A stretch of 64,000 nucleotides of DNA, taken from the NCBI RefSeq assembly GCF_027595985.1, contig NC_073307.1, positions 15,305,627 to 15,369,626 of the forward strand, in the 5' to 3' direction. Each line of letters begins with the position of its first letter. Positions within the stretch are counted from its first letter, which is position 1. Shown piece by piece: positions 1-11,260 of this stretch. The notes under the pieces were generated by a model, which was not told the DNA's origin, searched no databases, and was given only the letters and a program-made list of their open reading frames with translations. The translations under genes and the position numbers were made by a program. Source of the DNA: Sorex araneus (Eukaryota; Chordata; Mammalia; Eulipotyphla; Soricidae).

Positions 1-212
1 AAGAGGGAGTGAGAGAGGGAGGGGGAGAGAGGAGAGAGAAAGGGGGGAGAGGGGGAAGAGAGGGAGAGACAGAGGGGGAGAGGGAAGAGGGAGGGAGAGA
101 GGGAGGGAGGGAGGGAAAGAGGAAGACAGAGAGAGAGCAAGGGGAGAGGGAGGGAGAGAAAGGGGGGAGAGAGGGAGGGAGAGGCAGGAGGAGAGAGGGA
201 GAGAGAGACGGC
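1..212 (+). repeat. Purine (GGGAGA)-rich low-complexity tract
   Basis: Almost uninterrupted G/A for 210 bp; may continue left of the window. Confidence 0.9.
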
Positions 213-564
213 ACAAAGCTGAACTGTAGCGGGCAGTTGAGGCTCAGTGCAGAGGCCGTGCTGGGCTCTGGGCTCAGGTGGGGTGCACTCTCTGCTGCTT
301 CAGAGGACCCCCGCACCCTTCCAGCAACACCGAAACACGCTGTTGGCAAAAGGAAGGCAGGAAGGAGGGATCCGGGCAGGCAGACAGTGGCATCTCTGCT
401 CTCCCTGGGTTTATCAGATTCAAAGGCAGGTGGGAGTCAGGGAAATCCCAGAGCAGAGCCATTGAGTTGAGTCCCTGCACGCACCAAAGACCAGTGTGGC
501 AGCTCGGTCCCTGCCGGCCAGCAGTGGGCGCGGGTGTTGGCATTTTTCTCTCAAACACAAATGG

Positions 565-740
565 CCCGGGCTGGAGAGATAGCACAGTGGGCTGGGCGCT
601 CGCCTTGCACGGGCCTTATGCGGGTTTAATCCCGGCCCGGCCCCCTGGGCAGCGCCAGGGGTGATTCCTGAGTCCAGGGCCAGAGCATCGCTGAGGGTGG
701 CGCCAAAACAAAACATGAAATAAAACAAAAAATAAATAAA
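565..740 (+). mobile_element. SOR SINE, diverged
   Basis: Head GGGCTGGAGAGATAGCACAG and GGGTTTAATCCC, tail with CCAAAAC repeats. Old copy with many substitutions. Confidence 0.75.
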
Positions 741-1226
741 CGGCCTGTTTTCAGCTCCTTCCATCTGCGCTTGAGTCAAGAAATATATCTAACTGGAGCC
801 TGGCAAGAGTCAGTTTCAGAAGAAATTAATGAGAAACATCCATTAATTATTGATGCCATGCGACAGTGGGTCTGCTAATGTCTCTGCTAATCATCAAAGC
901 TAAAGAGATGTATCTCCAGGAAGACAAGCCTGAAGAAGAGAAGGAGTATGAGAGCGGCACCAAGAGAAAAAAAAAAATTATGTCTCCATGTATGGTGAGG
1001 GCAGAATGAATGAGAACACATCCCCTGCCTTAGAAACAATCTTGGCTTTACCTGCGAGGCACTAAAACGTTTCCGGATGAAGTTCTGGTGTGCGTGGGGG
1101 GGAGGGGCGTGGGGGGGAATGTGTAAATATTTAACTAGCACACTTATAATTATTTTTTAATGTAGGAGTACGCTATTTATTCAGCCATTGATTAAGCTGA
1201 TTGAGTTGGGCATGAACTCTACACTA

Positions 1227-1399
1227 CTTTTTTTAAAAAATTCTTTAAATTCGATATTCGTGAGCTAGACCATTACAAAGCTGTTCATAATTGGGTTTCA
1301 GTCATACAATGATCCAGCACCCACCCCTCCACCAGCGCACATTTCCCACCACCAATGTCCCCCATTTCCCCACCACCATCCCCCAATCCCCCACCCCCA
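1227..1399 (-). mobile_element. LINE-1 3' end, lineage-specific type
   Basis: On the minus strand: GGTGGAGGGGTGGGTGCTGG, CATTGTATGACTGAAACCC, AATTATGAACAGCTTTGTAA and an A-rich end. Typical L1 3' terminus; interrupted at its 5' side by the second-type SINE. Confidence 0.65.
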
Positions 1400-1414
1400 C
1401 ACACTAATATTTAG

Positions 1415-1652
1415 CACTGTACAGTGTTCATCGATTTGCTCGAGCGGGCACCAGTAACGTCTCCATTGTGAGACTTGTTGTTACTGTTTTTGACGTATCG
1501 AGTACGCCACGGGTAGCTTGCCAGACTCTGCCATGCGGGCGGGATACTCTCGGTAGCTTGCCAGGCTCTCCGAGAGAGAGGAATCGTTTAAAGGAATCAA
1601 ACCCAGGTCGGCTGCATGCAAGGCAAATGCCCTACCCGCTGTGCTATCGCTC
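1415..1652 (-). mobile_element. Second-type SINE (SOR head, different body), TSD
   Basis: Read on the minus strand it has the SOR tRNA-like head, then a body with TCTCGGAGAGCCTGGCAAGC, CGATACGTCAAAAACAGTAA and GGAGACGTTACTGGTGCCCG. It ends near CGATGAACACTGTACAGTG. Perfect 15 bp TSD CACACTAATATTTAG at 1400-1414 and 1653-1667. Inserted into an older LINE-1 3' end. Confidence 0.85.
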
Positions 1653-1725
1653 CACACTAATATTTAGAAGTAATAATTAGACCTGGATGTATGAGACTAA
1701 AGACTAATGTTCAAAATGAAATAGA

Positions 1726-1900
1726 GGGCCAGAGCAACAGGACAGCAGGTAGGGTGTTTGCCTTGCATGCGGCTGACCCAGGTTTGATCTTCAACATCCC
1801 ATATGGTCATCCGAGCACTGCCAGGAGTCATTCCTGAGTGCAGAGCCAGGAGTAACCCCTGAGCATTGCTGGGTGTGACCCAAAAAGCCACCAAAAAAAT
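1726..1900 (+). mobile_element. SOR SINE with tail turned into microsatellite
   Basis: Full-length head and body; the A-tail passes directly into the (GAAA)n tract that follows. Confidence 0.85.
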
Positions 1901-1902
1901 GA

Positions 1903-1994
<92 letters not shown>

Positions 1995-2016
1995 GAGAAA
2001 GGAAAAGAAAAGAAAA
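1901..2016 (+). repeat. (GAAA)n microsatellite
   Basis: About 27 units, grown from the tail of the SINE at 1726-1900. Confidence 0.95.
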
Positions 2017-2263
2017 TATTATGAATGAGATTCCTACTCTCTATCTGGTGGGGGTGGGTAAGGCATATCCAGCGACGCTCAGGGCTGACTCCGGTTCTGT
2101 GCTCAGGAATCACTCCTGGTGTGCTGGGGGGACACAAGGGAGAGTGTCACGGGAGGGACACTGAGAGCCCAGAGACATCGGCCCTGAATGTCACCAGTGC
2201 CAGAACACACTCTCAGCTTCTATGATGCCTGGGCCAGTCAGAAGTTGAAATAGAAATACTGCA

Positions 2264-2325
2264 AGGAGAAGAGGAGAGGAGAGGAGAGGAGAGGAGAGGA
2301 GGGGAGGGGAGGGGAGGGGAGGTGG
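2264..2325 (+). repeat. (GGAGA)n/(GGGGA)n microsatellite
   Basis: Pentamer purine run. Confidence 0.9.
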
Positions 2326-2457
2326 AGGAGAGTATGTTCCCCAGAGCCAAGCTCTCCAGAGGGAGCACATGGGCTGGTGCGACAGAAGTGGGGAGAATCT
2401 GCAGGGGCGAGGCCAAGTGAGCTGCCACTGGCCGCAGTGACAGAAACCACCCCCAAG

Positions 2458-2631
2458 GGGCTGGAGTGATAGCACAGCGGGTAGGGCGTTTGCCTTGCAC
2501 GCGGCCGACCCGGGTTCGATTCCCAGCATCCCATATGGTCCCCTGAGCACCGCCAGGGGTAATTCCTGAGTGCAGAGCCAGGAGTGACCCTTGTGCATCG
2601 CCAGGTGTGACCCAAAAAGCAAAAAAAAAAA
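2458..2631 (+). mobile_element. SOR-type tRNA-derived SINE (reference copy)
   Basis: Full-length. The tRNA-like head has a perfect Pol III box A (TAGCACAGCGGG, 2470-2481) and box B (GGTTCGATTCC, 2513-2523). The body is CATCCCATATGGTCCCCTG, a CAGAGCCAGGAGTGACC motif, GTGTGACCCAAAAAGC and an A-tail. Perfect 16 bp target-site duplication AGAAACCACCCCCAAG at 2442-2457 and 2632-2647. Other copies below were recognised by this layout. Confidence 0.95.
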
Positions 2632-2989
2632 AGAAACCACCCCCAAGCAGGCCCCCAAACCTTCCGGGGCTCTCCTGGGTGTGAGGAAACACGCAGAGCC
2701 GTGCAGCAGGAACCGTCTGACTCCTCAGTGCCCAGCAGCCACTCTCACGAGCACTTGGGTGGGGGAACAGCTCTCTCCGGCACGCCTACCTTTCCCTTTC
2801 CCTCTGCACACATTTCTTTTATTTCAGCGGCTGCAAGGGGAGAGGGTAGTGGGGGGAGGTCACACTTGGCGATGCATAGTGGTTACTCCTGGCTCATGCA
2901 CTCAGTAAGGTCTCTATTCCTCCCAGCCCTGAGATTTTACCAGCCTCTCCTTACTCGTCTTTCCCAACGATTGGAGGCTCTTTCAGGGT

Positions 2990-3106
2990 CACGGGAATGA
3001 GACCTATCGTTACTGTTTTTGGCATATCGAACACGCCACGGCGAGCTTGCCAGGCTCTGCCCGTGCGGGCAGGATATTCTCAGTAGCTTGCTGGGCTCTC
3101 CGAGAG

Positions 3107-3107
<1 letters not shown>
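2990..3107 (-). mobile_element. Second-type SINE, partial
   Basis: Body segment GTTACTGTTTTTGGCATATC through GGGCTCTCCGAGAG; the head is replaced by the CA microsatellite. Confidence 0.72.
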
Positions 3108-3108
<1 letters not shown>

Positions 3109-3148
<40 letters not shown>

Positions 3149-3151
3149 ACA
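3109..3151 (+). repeat. (AC)n microsatellite
   Basis: About 20 units with one T interruption near the end. Confidence 0.95.
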
Positions 3152-3399
3152 ACTCTCTATGATTTCTTGCCTTTTTATACCCACATGGGGGCAAAAGTGA
3201 GGAGAGAAAGGTGTTGCTGATGAGCCCAACTGTAATACTTCTGTGTTTCAGGCCATACGTCATACATGTCAGGTACCTTTGTCTACAAAGGTACGAGAGA
3301 TAACAATTTCTAGACTTTGATTTTTTTTTTTTAACATATCTACAAAAACTTCTGCTTGGGTAGGTTCTTGTGTTTGATTGTTTTGGTTAATTGGTTTTT

Positions 3400-3545
3400 A
3401 TTTCAGCTTTGGGCCAATCCTGGCTGTGCTCAGGGCTTACTCCTGGTTTTGTGCGATTTTGACCATGGGCCACATGGGACCATTTGCAGTGCCAGAGATC
3501 AAACCGGCACGCAAGGCAAGCACCCTGCCGCTCTACCTCTCCGCA
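3400..3545 (-). mobile_element. SOR SINE, old
   Basis: Reverse-oriented, with GGCTGTGCTCAGGGCTTACT and a decayed head. Confidence 0.6.
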
Positions 3546-3581
3546 TGCATCGCTTGGTGTTTTGACTTTGACGGAGACTAG

Positions 3582-3735
3582 AGAGCTGGAGAGATGGTAC
3601 AGGGTTAAGGCTCTGTCTCACCCCATCCAACCCCACTGTGATCCCCCAAACCACATATGGTCCTGGGGCCACCACCAGGGGTCACTCCTGAACTCAAAGC
3701 CAGGAATCACCAGGTGTTCCCCCCCTTACCCCCAG
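3582..3735 (+). mobile_element. SOR SINE, old
   Basis: GAGCTGGAGAGATGGTACAG head, CATATGGTCC core and a short tail. Confidence 0.65.
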
Positions 3736-3758
3736 AAGGCAGAGACTGTAACCTAGTT

Positions 3759-3928
3759 TGGTTTTGTTTGGGGGCCACACCAGTAATGCTCAGGGGTTAC
3801 TCCAAGCTCCGCACTCAGGAATTAGCCCTGGCGATGCTCAGGGGACCAAATGGGATTCTGGGGATCAAACCCTGGGCCAGCTGTGTGCGAGGCAAGCGCC
3901 CTCCCCACTGTACCATCGCTCCAGCCCC
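3759..3928 (-). mobile_element. SOR SINE abutting a second copy
   Basis: Reverse-oriented, ends at its head (CGCTCCAGCCCC). The flank just beyond its head was duplicated when the next copy inserted. Confidence 0.8.
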
Positions 3929-3945
3929 TGGAGACTATAACTTTT

Positions 3946-4112
3946 TTTTCTTTTTGGGTCACACCCGGCGATGCACAGAGCTTATTCCTGGCTCTGAATT
4001 CAGGAATTACCCCTGGCGGTGCTCAGGGGACCATATGGGATGCTGGGAATCGAACCCAGGTCGGCCGAGTGCAAGGCAAACGCCCTACCTGCTGTGCTAT
4101 CGCTCCAGCCCC
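3946..4112 (-). mobile_element. SOR SINE with TSD
   Basis: Full-length reverse copy. The duplication CTGGAGACTATAACTT flanks it (from 3928 and from 4113). Confidence 0.92.
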
Positions 4113-4843
4113 CTGGAGACTATAACTTTTAACAAGAAACATTCAGCATTTCAGCCCGATGTGCAGAATACGTGACAATAACAAACCCATTAGTAGGCGC
4201 AAGGAAGGAACTAAAACAGTGAATCCAGAATCTTTCTTTCCAGTGTCACCAGCCCCATCGTAGCAAACACGTTTGTTCTGATAAAAACCTGAGTTATGGG
4301 GCTGGAGAGATAGCTTAAGGGGGTGGATCACAGGTGTCGCAGGCGGGGTCTAAGCTGGACCCCAACACTCGGCATGCACCGCCAGGAGTAGCTCCTGGGT
4401 CCCTATGCCCCCCCCCAAAAAAATGTGTTAAGGGCCAGAGGTGCAGGCCTACAGCAGAGCATTTATGCTGCATACTGGAGACCGTGTGTTCAGCCTTCAC
4501 ACCACATGGGCCCTGTAATGCACCTTGTCACCCTGAGCACTGCAGTCAGAGCAACATGGCATCACTGGGCTTGAGTAAGAACTGCCCAGCCCAGCTGGTT
4601 GGCTGAGAGATGCTGGGAACGGCCCCTGGGCCCACTGAGCACTACTTGAGAAGGTCCCCCCAAAGCCTGAGCTGATACGGCTAAATCAACGTCTATGGGG
4701 AAAAACAGCAGCACCCACAAACCTGGGTCTGGGACGGGCGGGTGGGTGCCCAGTGCCCAGTGCCCGTCACATCCTGTATTCTACTCCGGAAGCTAACAGG
4801 ACGGTGACACTTTTGATCCTGACACTGCAGGAGGCAAGTAAGA

Positions 4844-5022
4844 GGGGGCCGGAGAGAAAGCACAATGGGTAGAGAGCTTGCGTTGCACGAAGCCGCCCCA
4901 GGTTTGATCCCCAGCGTCACAAACAGTCACCCACGCCCTAACCAGAGTGACCCCTGAGCACAAAGTCAGGGGTAAGTCCTTGGCACCACTAAGCGTGGCC
5001 CCAAAACAGAAAAAGAAAAATA
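4844..5022 (+). mobile_element. SOR SINE, diverged
   Basis: GGGGGCCGGAGAGAAAGCAC head, GGTTTGATCCCCAG box B remnant, GTGGCCCCAAAAC tail. Confidence 0.75.
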
Positions 5023-5029
5023 CAACTTC

Positions 5030-5180
5030 GGGGCCAGAGGGATAGAACAGCGGGCTGGGGGCTTGTCTTGCCAGCGGCCAACCCGGGCCTGACTTCTGGC
5101 CTCCCATACGCTCCCCGAGCGGTGCCAAGAGTGGTCTGCGAGCACAGAGCTGGGAGCAAGCCCTGAGCGAAGCAAGCAAA
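5030..5180 (+). mobile_element. SOR SINE, diverged
   Basis: GGGGCCAGAGGGATAGAACA head lying directly after the previous copy's tail. Confidence 0.7.
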
Positions 5181-5508
5181 CAGTGACAACCCCTTGGCCT
5201 TGAATTACAAAACGAGGCTACCAGGAAGCGGGGGAGGAACAAGTAAGTGAGAGTGTCAGGGGACAGTGGGGGAGGGTCTTGGGCGCTTCGGACACCCAAA
5301 CTCTGAACATTAGCGCCGCTGTCGCCAGGCTCCCTGACGTGCAATAAAAGGCATTTTCTTAAAAGCCTCTTAAGTTGGGGACCCCGGGGATGGCGCAGTA
5401 GCTAAAGTCACCCGCCTTGCAGGGGCAGGCCTTGAGTCTGATTCCCGAAGCCATTGTCATATGCCATGTGGGGTCCCAGAGACTCTGCTGTCTCATCTCC
5501 TGGTGGGG

Positions 5509-5510
<2 letters not shown>

Positions 5511-5552
<42 letters not shown>
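5511..5552 (+). repeat. (GT)n microsatellite
   Basis: About 20 pure units, then an imperfect TG-rich tail to about 5600. It interrupts an old SINE starting at about 5378. Confidence 0.93.
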
Positions 5553-5554
<2 letters not shown>

Positions 5555-5895
5555 ACGTCCATGTGTGAATGTGCATGTGTGTGCACGCACGTGTGTGTGT
5601 TGGGGGGGTCTCTGGCACACAGCCAGGTGTGTGTGAGCACAAATCCAAGATGTCACCGCAGGAGCTCGCGCTGAGGACCCGAGGAGGCGAGCAGCATAGC
5701 CCGGCTTGGGTCTGACCCACAGGCACGGCCAGGCCAGGGCCCGAGCCCACGGGACCAGGCCTCTTGGCACCACTGCCAAGGCCAGCGACAGCAGCAACTG
5801 CATCTGGCTGACGGTCCCCAACGCTCAGTCCATCTGTGCCCACAGGTTGCACCAGAAGGCCACGAAGAGCCTTATGAAGGCCCCATCAGTGACGG

Positions 5896-6066
5896 CTGGA
5901 GCAACAGGACAGCGAGCTGCTAGGATACTTGTCTCTCAGGCATCCCGCCCACCCCGGCACCCCATACGGTCCCCAAAGTGTAGCCAGGGTGACTCCCTAA
6001 GCACAGAGCCAAGAGTAAGCCCTGGGCACTGCTGGGTGTGGCCCCTCAAAATAATAATAATAATAA
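5896..6066 (+). mobile_element. SOR SINE ending in (AAT)n
   Basis: CTGGAGCAACAGGACAGC head; the tail is an AAT repeat at about 6049-6065. Confidence 0.7.
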
Positions 6067-6871
6067 AGAAGGGCTCATTGTGGTTCAAGTCCAGTGGGAC
6101 AGAAGCCACAGGTGTCCACATTCATACGGGAGCAAAGGCCCCATTCACCGAGTTCCTGATCGCACCCAGATACAGCTATTGTCAGACACTTCACACCTGC
6201 TACTCTGGTTTGATTTTAAATTGTAAGGGCAACTTAGCCTCTGGCTCCTAGGTGGTGACATTAAGTTAATCACCCTCGCTAGAAGGAAGAACGAAGCTGC
6301 CAACAAAGGGGCCGGCTCAAAGGAAGCAGAGGGCACAAAGCGGCAGGGCCCACAACGGGCAGGCTCCTTTCTCCCCACAGGGAATCCCTTTGTCCTGGGA
6401 TCCTTCTCTTGTCCCCGCCTTGCTGTCTCAGGAACAGGTGCTGTCTTGAGGAAGTGTACGAGAGAAACAGCAGGACAGTGTCAAAGGAGAAAGTGCCCCT
6501 GGGGGTGTGGTGGGCTCAGGAGCCAGCCTAGAGGGCGGGGGCCAGGTCCTGGTCCACGATGCTTCTATGCCAGGTGTGGCCCCAAATTAAAAACGAAGAT
6601 GGGAGCAGAGAGATACAGCAGTGGGTGTCTCTAGACTAGACTCGTGCCTCAGGTCTAGTCCGGCACCATCGGGTTCTCCTGAGCACTGCCAGGCGCAGCC
6701 CTGGGGCAGCCCAGAGACTCGGCACCACTCAACTACCAGCCCAGTCGCCTAAGGAAGTCGCCAATGGGCGCCCTGAGCATCACTTGGGAGCCTCCCCTCC
6801 AGAGAGAGAGAATGGGGGGGAGGCGGGGGGGGGCAAGCATAAGGAAGCTGTCATCATTTTCAGATAAAATG

Positions 6872-7060
6872 GTTTTTTTGTTTTTTTTTTTTGTTTTGCT
6901 TTTTGGGTCACACCCAGCGATGCACAGGGGTTATTCCTGGCTCTGCACTCAGGAATTACTGCTCGCGGTGCTTGGGGGACCATATGGGATGCCGGGAATC
7001 GAACCCGGGTCAGCCGCATGCAAGGCAAACGCCCTACCCGCTATGCTATCGCTCCGGCCC
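6872..7060 (-). mobile_element. SOR SINE with TSD
   Basis: Full-length reverse copy with a long T tract. TSD CAGATAAAATG at 6861-6871 and 7061-7071. Confidence 0.93.
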
Positions 7061-7489
7061 CAGATAAAATGTTTTCAATCTGAGCATTTACGTTTTCATC
7101 TTCCTTTTGCAAGGATCGAGACATCTGCACCAATGGTCACAACAGAACGCGCTAAGGAAGGAACGCTTCACGGTGCCCGCCACGTGGGTCTAAGGCCCCT
7201 GGAACGACTCCTTTCTCGGTTGCAGTGCTCAGACACTCCTGGCAGGGCTCATGCGCCTCAGAGGGCCGACACCCAAGTCCCTGGGGCTGACACTTGACAG
7301 AAGTGGAGGCACCAGGGCAGTGCAGGGACTTTTTGCCCTGAACTTTCTCCCTGGATCCCACAACAGCATTTTTTTTTTTAAATTTTCTGGAGCTGGAGAC
7401 ATAGTGCAGGAGCCCTGCCATCTTGCACACCCCCAGCACCAAGTATGATCCCCAGGGAGCACTAGGGCTAGGAGTAAGCCCTTCCCACA

Positions 7490-7815
7490 TGGAGGGAGGG
7501 AGGGAGGAAGGGAGGGAGGGAGGAAGGAAGGGAGGAAGGGAGGGAGGGAGGGAGGGAGGAAGGGGGGAAGGGAGGGAGGAAGGAAGGAAGGAAGGAAGGA
7601 AGGAAGGAAGGAAGGAAGGAAGGAAGGAAGGAAGGAAGGAAGGAAGGAAGGAAGGAAGGAAGGAAGGGAGGGAGGGAGGGAGGGAGGGAGAGAGGGAGGG
7701 AGGAAGGAAGGAAGGAAGGAAGGAAGGAAGGAAGGAAGGAAGGAAGGAAGGAAGGAAGGAAGGAAGGAAGGAAGGGAGGAAGGGAGGAAGGGAGGAAGAG
7801 AGGGAGGGAGGGACC
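7490..7815 (+). repeat. (GGAA)n/(GGGA)n purine tract
   Basis: 326 bp nearly pure purine with long GGAA blocks, directly after a SINE remnant (about 7387-7489). Confidence 0.95.
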
Positions 7816-8221
7816 TTCAATATTCCCTTTTTTCATTTCATCTTACCCCATTAAAACTGGCTGTGGTGAAAAAGGATGAAAAAGACTCAAGTGAAAGGCA
7901 ACCTGCATTGCCTCTTCCGGGTCTTCAAATCCTCCCCCCGACAGCCCTGTGGAGCATTCCACCTTTGTGACAGAACCTCCCTCCCAATCCATGGCACCGA
8001 CACAGACACAGTATTTCTGGAGAGGATGTCAAAGACCACGAGGCGTGGAGACAACCCAAACGCATCTTGTTCTCACCTACTGGCACCCGCTCTCCCACGC
8101 TGTTTCCACAGACTTGATGTGAAAATGGCTCCACCTCAGGGGGAAAACAGGCAATCCTCGGGTTCCGAAACAGGCAAACATGCTATGACATGTCTCCTGG
8201 CCACATCTGAATACCACTTCG

Positions 8222-8455
8222 TTTCTCTCTCTCTTTCTTTCTCTCTCTGTCTCTCTCTCTCTCCTCTCCTCTCCTCTGTCTCTCTCCTCTCCCCTCTCCT
8301 CTGCCCTCTCCTCTCCTCTCCTCTGTCTCTCTCCTCTCCCCTCTCCTCTGCCCTCTCCTCTCCTCTCCTCTGCCCTCCCCTCCCCTCCCCTCCCCCTCCC
8401 CCCCCCCTCTCTCTCTCTCTCTCTCCCCTCTCCTCTCTCCCTCCTCTCTCTCATA
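8222..8455 (+). repeat. CT-rich pyrimidine tract
   Basis: CTCTCT and CCTCTCCTCT blocks for about 230 bp, with a higher-order repeat of about 60 bp in its centre. Confidence 0.93.
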
Positions 8456-8639
8456 TTTCTGAGACACGGGAAGGGGCCTACAACTCATAATTCCCCCCCA
8501 ACTGCTGGGAACACAAGAAGCTCGCCATGGGAACTGAGCTCTGAGGCCAGAGACAGCACCGGGTTAGTGAAAGACAGCTTTGCCGGCAGCCGACCACACT
8601 TCAATCCCAGGTTCTCTCCCTGACCCCAGTGTATTTTAA

Positions 8640-9480
8640 ATGACATTATCCAATTTTATCATAGGGGAAAACACTCTTCAGAAAACACACCAGGAAAAAA
8701 TTACAAAGATTCTCTTTTGGCTCAGCTCTTTCATTTAGACAGTGACTGTGCCGGACCCATTTCCAAACACTACTAAATTGGTCAAGAAGAAACACTTTTT
8801 CTGGGAGCCAGGAGCACCCATGGGTGGGAGTGTGTGTCTGAACCCAGGCCTCGTCTTCTCACGGCGGTCCGAGAATACAAAGGCCTTTCTCCCCCAAGAC
8901 CGCGCCATCTTCTCTTCCTTTTCTAATTTGCAGATGACGATTATTTCCATGCCACTCGTAGCTAAGAACCACTTCAGAGCTGCCAAAATAGCAAAAGTTG
9001 GAAATCCACAAGGATTGATAATGACATTATTAAAAATAAGATATCTGAAATTTTAAAAAAAATCCAATAACTTTATAAAAAGAACAATGACATAAACATC
9101 AATTTCATTTACTGAGAATATATTCCTTTAAAAAAAAATCTATGGCATATACATAAGCTATAAAGGAACACTGCTATTCTCAGCACTTTCTGCCTAGAAA
9201 ACCCAGAGTACTATATGAAAACATCATTAAATTAAAGCATGTAAACTTATTTATGTACAACATGATTTTTGTAATGCCAAGGTTAAAAGGAGGGAAGCAC
9301 CAGAAATATTGAAAAACACAAAGGAGCAAGGTAGGAAGACTGCAAGATTATCATAATTCAGTTTGCCACCGGAAAAATATTTAAGATAAAATTGAAAATA
9401 AAATAAACATAGGTTATGATATAGCCAAATGATCGTGAAGGGGATGAAATTGGCTGGTTACAGTTTATGGAGGTCACAGA
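8640..9480. other. AT-rich unique intergenic stretch
   Basis: No repeat family, RNA gene or convincing reading frame recognised. The longest frame (8742-9056, +) has no recognisable motif and is likely chance. Confidence 0.4.
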
Positions 9481-9699
9481 AAAATTACTTTAAAAACGTT
9501 TCCCCGCAAATTAACATAAATAAACTCGGCTTTCTAGGGCTTCCAATATGTGACCGAAAAAATACGAGTTCCCCGGGGAGCCGGTTCCAGCACAGATGGA
9601 GAGGAGACGGTGGAGCCGGAGAGGAAGGGGTTTGACAGACACTCGGGGAAAAGGCCGGTGACATTCCGATCCTTGCAACAGCCACTTTACTGGAAACAG

Positions 9700-9815
9700 G
9701 AGTGCATGGAGGTGAAAAGTCTGGAGGCAGACCTGGGTTCAAACCCCGGTCCCACCACTGCAGACAGTGAGGCCTCGAGGGAGCTAAAAGCTGTTTCGGT
9801 CTCTTCAAAGCTGTT
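9700..9815 (+). mobile_element. MIR-like ancient SINE fragment
   Basis: AGTCTGGAGGCAGACCTGGG then TTCAAACCCCGGTCCCACCA matches the well-known MIR core (box B region). Diverged further on. Confidence 0.5.
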
Positions 9816-10106
9816 TCGGAGCTGCACCGAGGCAGGTCCCTTCCCGAGGGGCGGCTGCAAGGACACAAGGCAGGGCGGTGACCGGGCCGCCCGTGGCGGG
9901 CCAGCCGGCCGGGCACTCAGGTGGGGACTGAAAAGGAGACTCTGTGCGACAGGCAAGGCGGGCTGCACTGCTGCAAGAGCCCCTGAAGGAAGGGACGGGG
10001 GCCAGCCAGGAACACTGACAGGTCCGTGTAGTGTCTTAAAATTTTAGATTTCAGCCTGAGGGGGCCTGAGGAGGGCAACATTTCTGGCTGCCGTGTTCCC
10101 ATTTTT

Positions 10107-10285
10107 CGTTTTGTTTTTTGCTTTTTGGGTCACACCCGGCGATGCACAGGGGTCACTCCTGGCTCATGCACTCAGGAATTACTCCTGGCAGTGCTCAGGG
10201 GACCATATGGGATGCTGGGAATCGAACCCGGGTCGGCCGCGTGCAAGGCAAACTCCCTACCCGCTATGCTATCACTCCAGCCCTT
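10107..10285 (-). mobile_element. SOR SINE with TSD
   Basis: Full-length. TSD TTCCCATTTTT at 10096-10106 and 10286-10296. Confidence 0.92.
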
Positions 10286-10360
10286 TTCCCATTTTTTGCT
10301 TGACACTTTACAATCTGGGAAAACTCTGATATGTAAACACAGAAATGACACATATTATTC

Positions 10361-10383
10361 CCCCTCCCCCTCCCCCTCCCCCT
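10361..10383 (+). repeat. (CCCCCT)n short tract
   Basis: Four hexamer units. Confidence 0.85.
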
Positions 10384-10467
10384 GCATTGTCAGAGATTAA
10401 ACTCGGGACCCCACACATGCGAGGCAAGAGCTCCGTGGAGCCACACCCGGGTTCCACACAATGAAAA

Positions 10468-10640
10468 AAATTTTTTTTTCCTTTTTCGGTCCCACCCAGC
10501 AATGCTCAGGGGTTGCTCCTGGCTCTGCACTAGGGAATCACTCCTGGCGGTGCTTTGGGGACCGTATGGGATGCTGGGGATCCAACCTGAGTCAGCCGTG
10601 TGCAAGGCAAACGCCCTCCCCGCTGTGCTATTTGCCCCCC
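10468..10640 (-). mobile_element. SOR SINE
   Basis: Complete but diverged; CGGTCCCACCCAGCAATGCT tail side and a decayed head. Confidence 0.8.
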
Positions 10641-10785
10641 ACCCCCACCCAAACACACACTCACACTCACACCTTAACCAAGATAAAGCAGCAAAGGTGC
10701 TGGGGGAGGCAGCTCCCAGGGCTGCAGTGCCTGATTTGTATACAGGAGGCTGCCCTGGCCCCACCCACCATAAAAAGGTGGTAGG

Positions 10786-10957
10786 GGGGCTGGAGGAATA
10801 GCACAGCGGGTAGGGCGTTTGCCTTCCACGCGGCCGTCCCGGGTTCGAATCCCAGCATCCCATATGGTCCCCTGAGCACCGCCAAGGGTAATTCCAGAGT
10901 GCAGAGCCAGGAGTAACCCCTGTGCATCGCCGGGTGTGACCCAAAAAGGAAAAAAAA
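10786..10957 (+). mobile_element. SOR SINE with TSD
   Basis: Full-length. TSD AAAAAGGTGGTAGG at 10772-10785 and 10958-10971. Confidence 0.94.
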
Positions 10958-11260
10958 AAAAAGGTGGTAGGACTAGGTCACTCCTTACATGGGGGGGGGG
11001 CGGGTGGTTATCAGCCTCTCCTGTTATAAACCCATACAAGAATGTGGCCTGGCTTGGTTCTGGCGTCCTCTCTGGGCCACACTCAGATTGTCCCGGCTCA
11101 GGGGCCCACGTGGTGATGGAGATTCAAACCAGGGTTGGCCGCGCACAAGGCTATGCCGTGACCCTGATTCTCTCTGGGCCCGAGAAGAAAGCTTAAAAAT
11201 GACTCAATTCAGTGTCAGCTGGTGGAACATATATAATTTTCTCAAAGACAAACAGGGTTT

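Noticed and set aside
2458..2540. tRNA gene at SINE heads with perfect A and B boxes
   Set aside because: Repeated many times with SINE bodies and TSDs and no cloverleaf acceptor stem seen; these are SINE promoters, not tRNA genes.
2191..2692. Many open frames reading like GHTRRCTGVTPGSALRNY or FWVTPGDAQGSLLALHSG
   Set aside because: These are translations of the SINE in different frames, repeated at dozens of loci; not genes.
7490..7815. CRISPR-like regular repeats
   Set aside because: Low-complexity microsatellite without unique spacers, in a mammalian genome.
7152..7854. Long Leu-Pro-Ser and Gly-Arg-Glu-Lys repeat frames (also 1697-2137, 60132-60629 and 8077-8490)
   Set aside because: Translations of simple purine/pyrimidine repeats, with no splice context or codon bias.
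9550..10047. 165-residue open frame in a GC-rich patch
   Set aside because: Overlaps a MIR-like fragment, has competing frames on both strands and no recognisable domain. I looked for POU4F3, expected downstream of RBM27 in mammals, and did not see a POU domain in the window.
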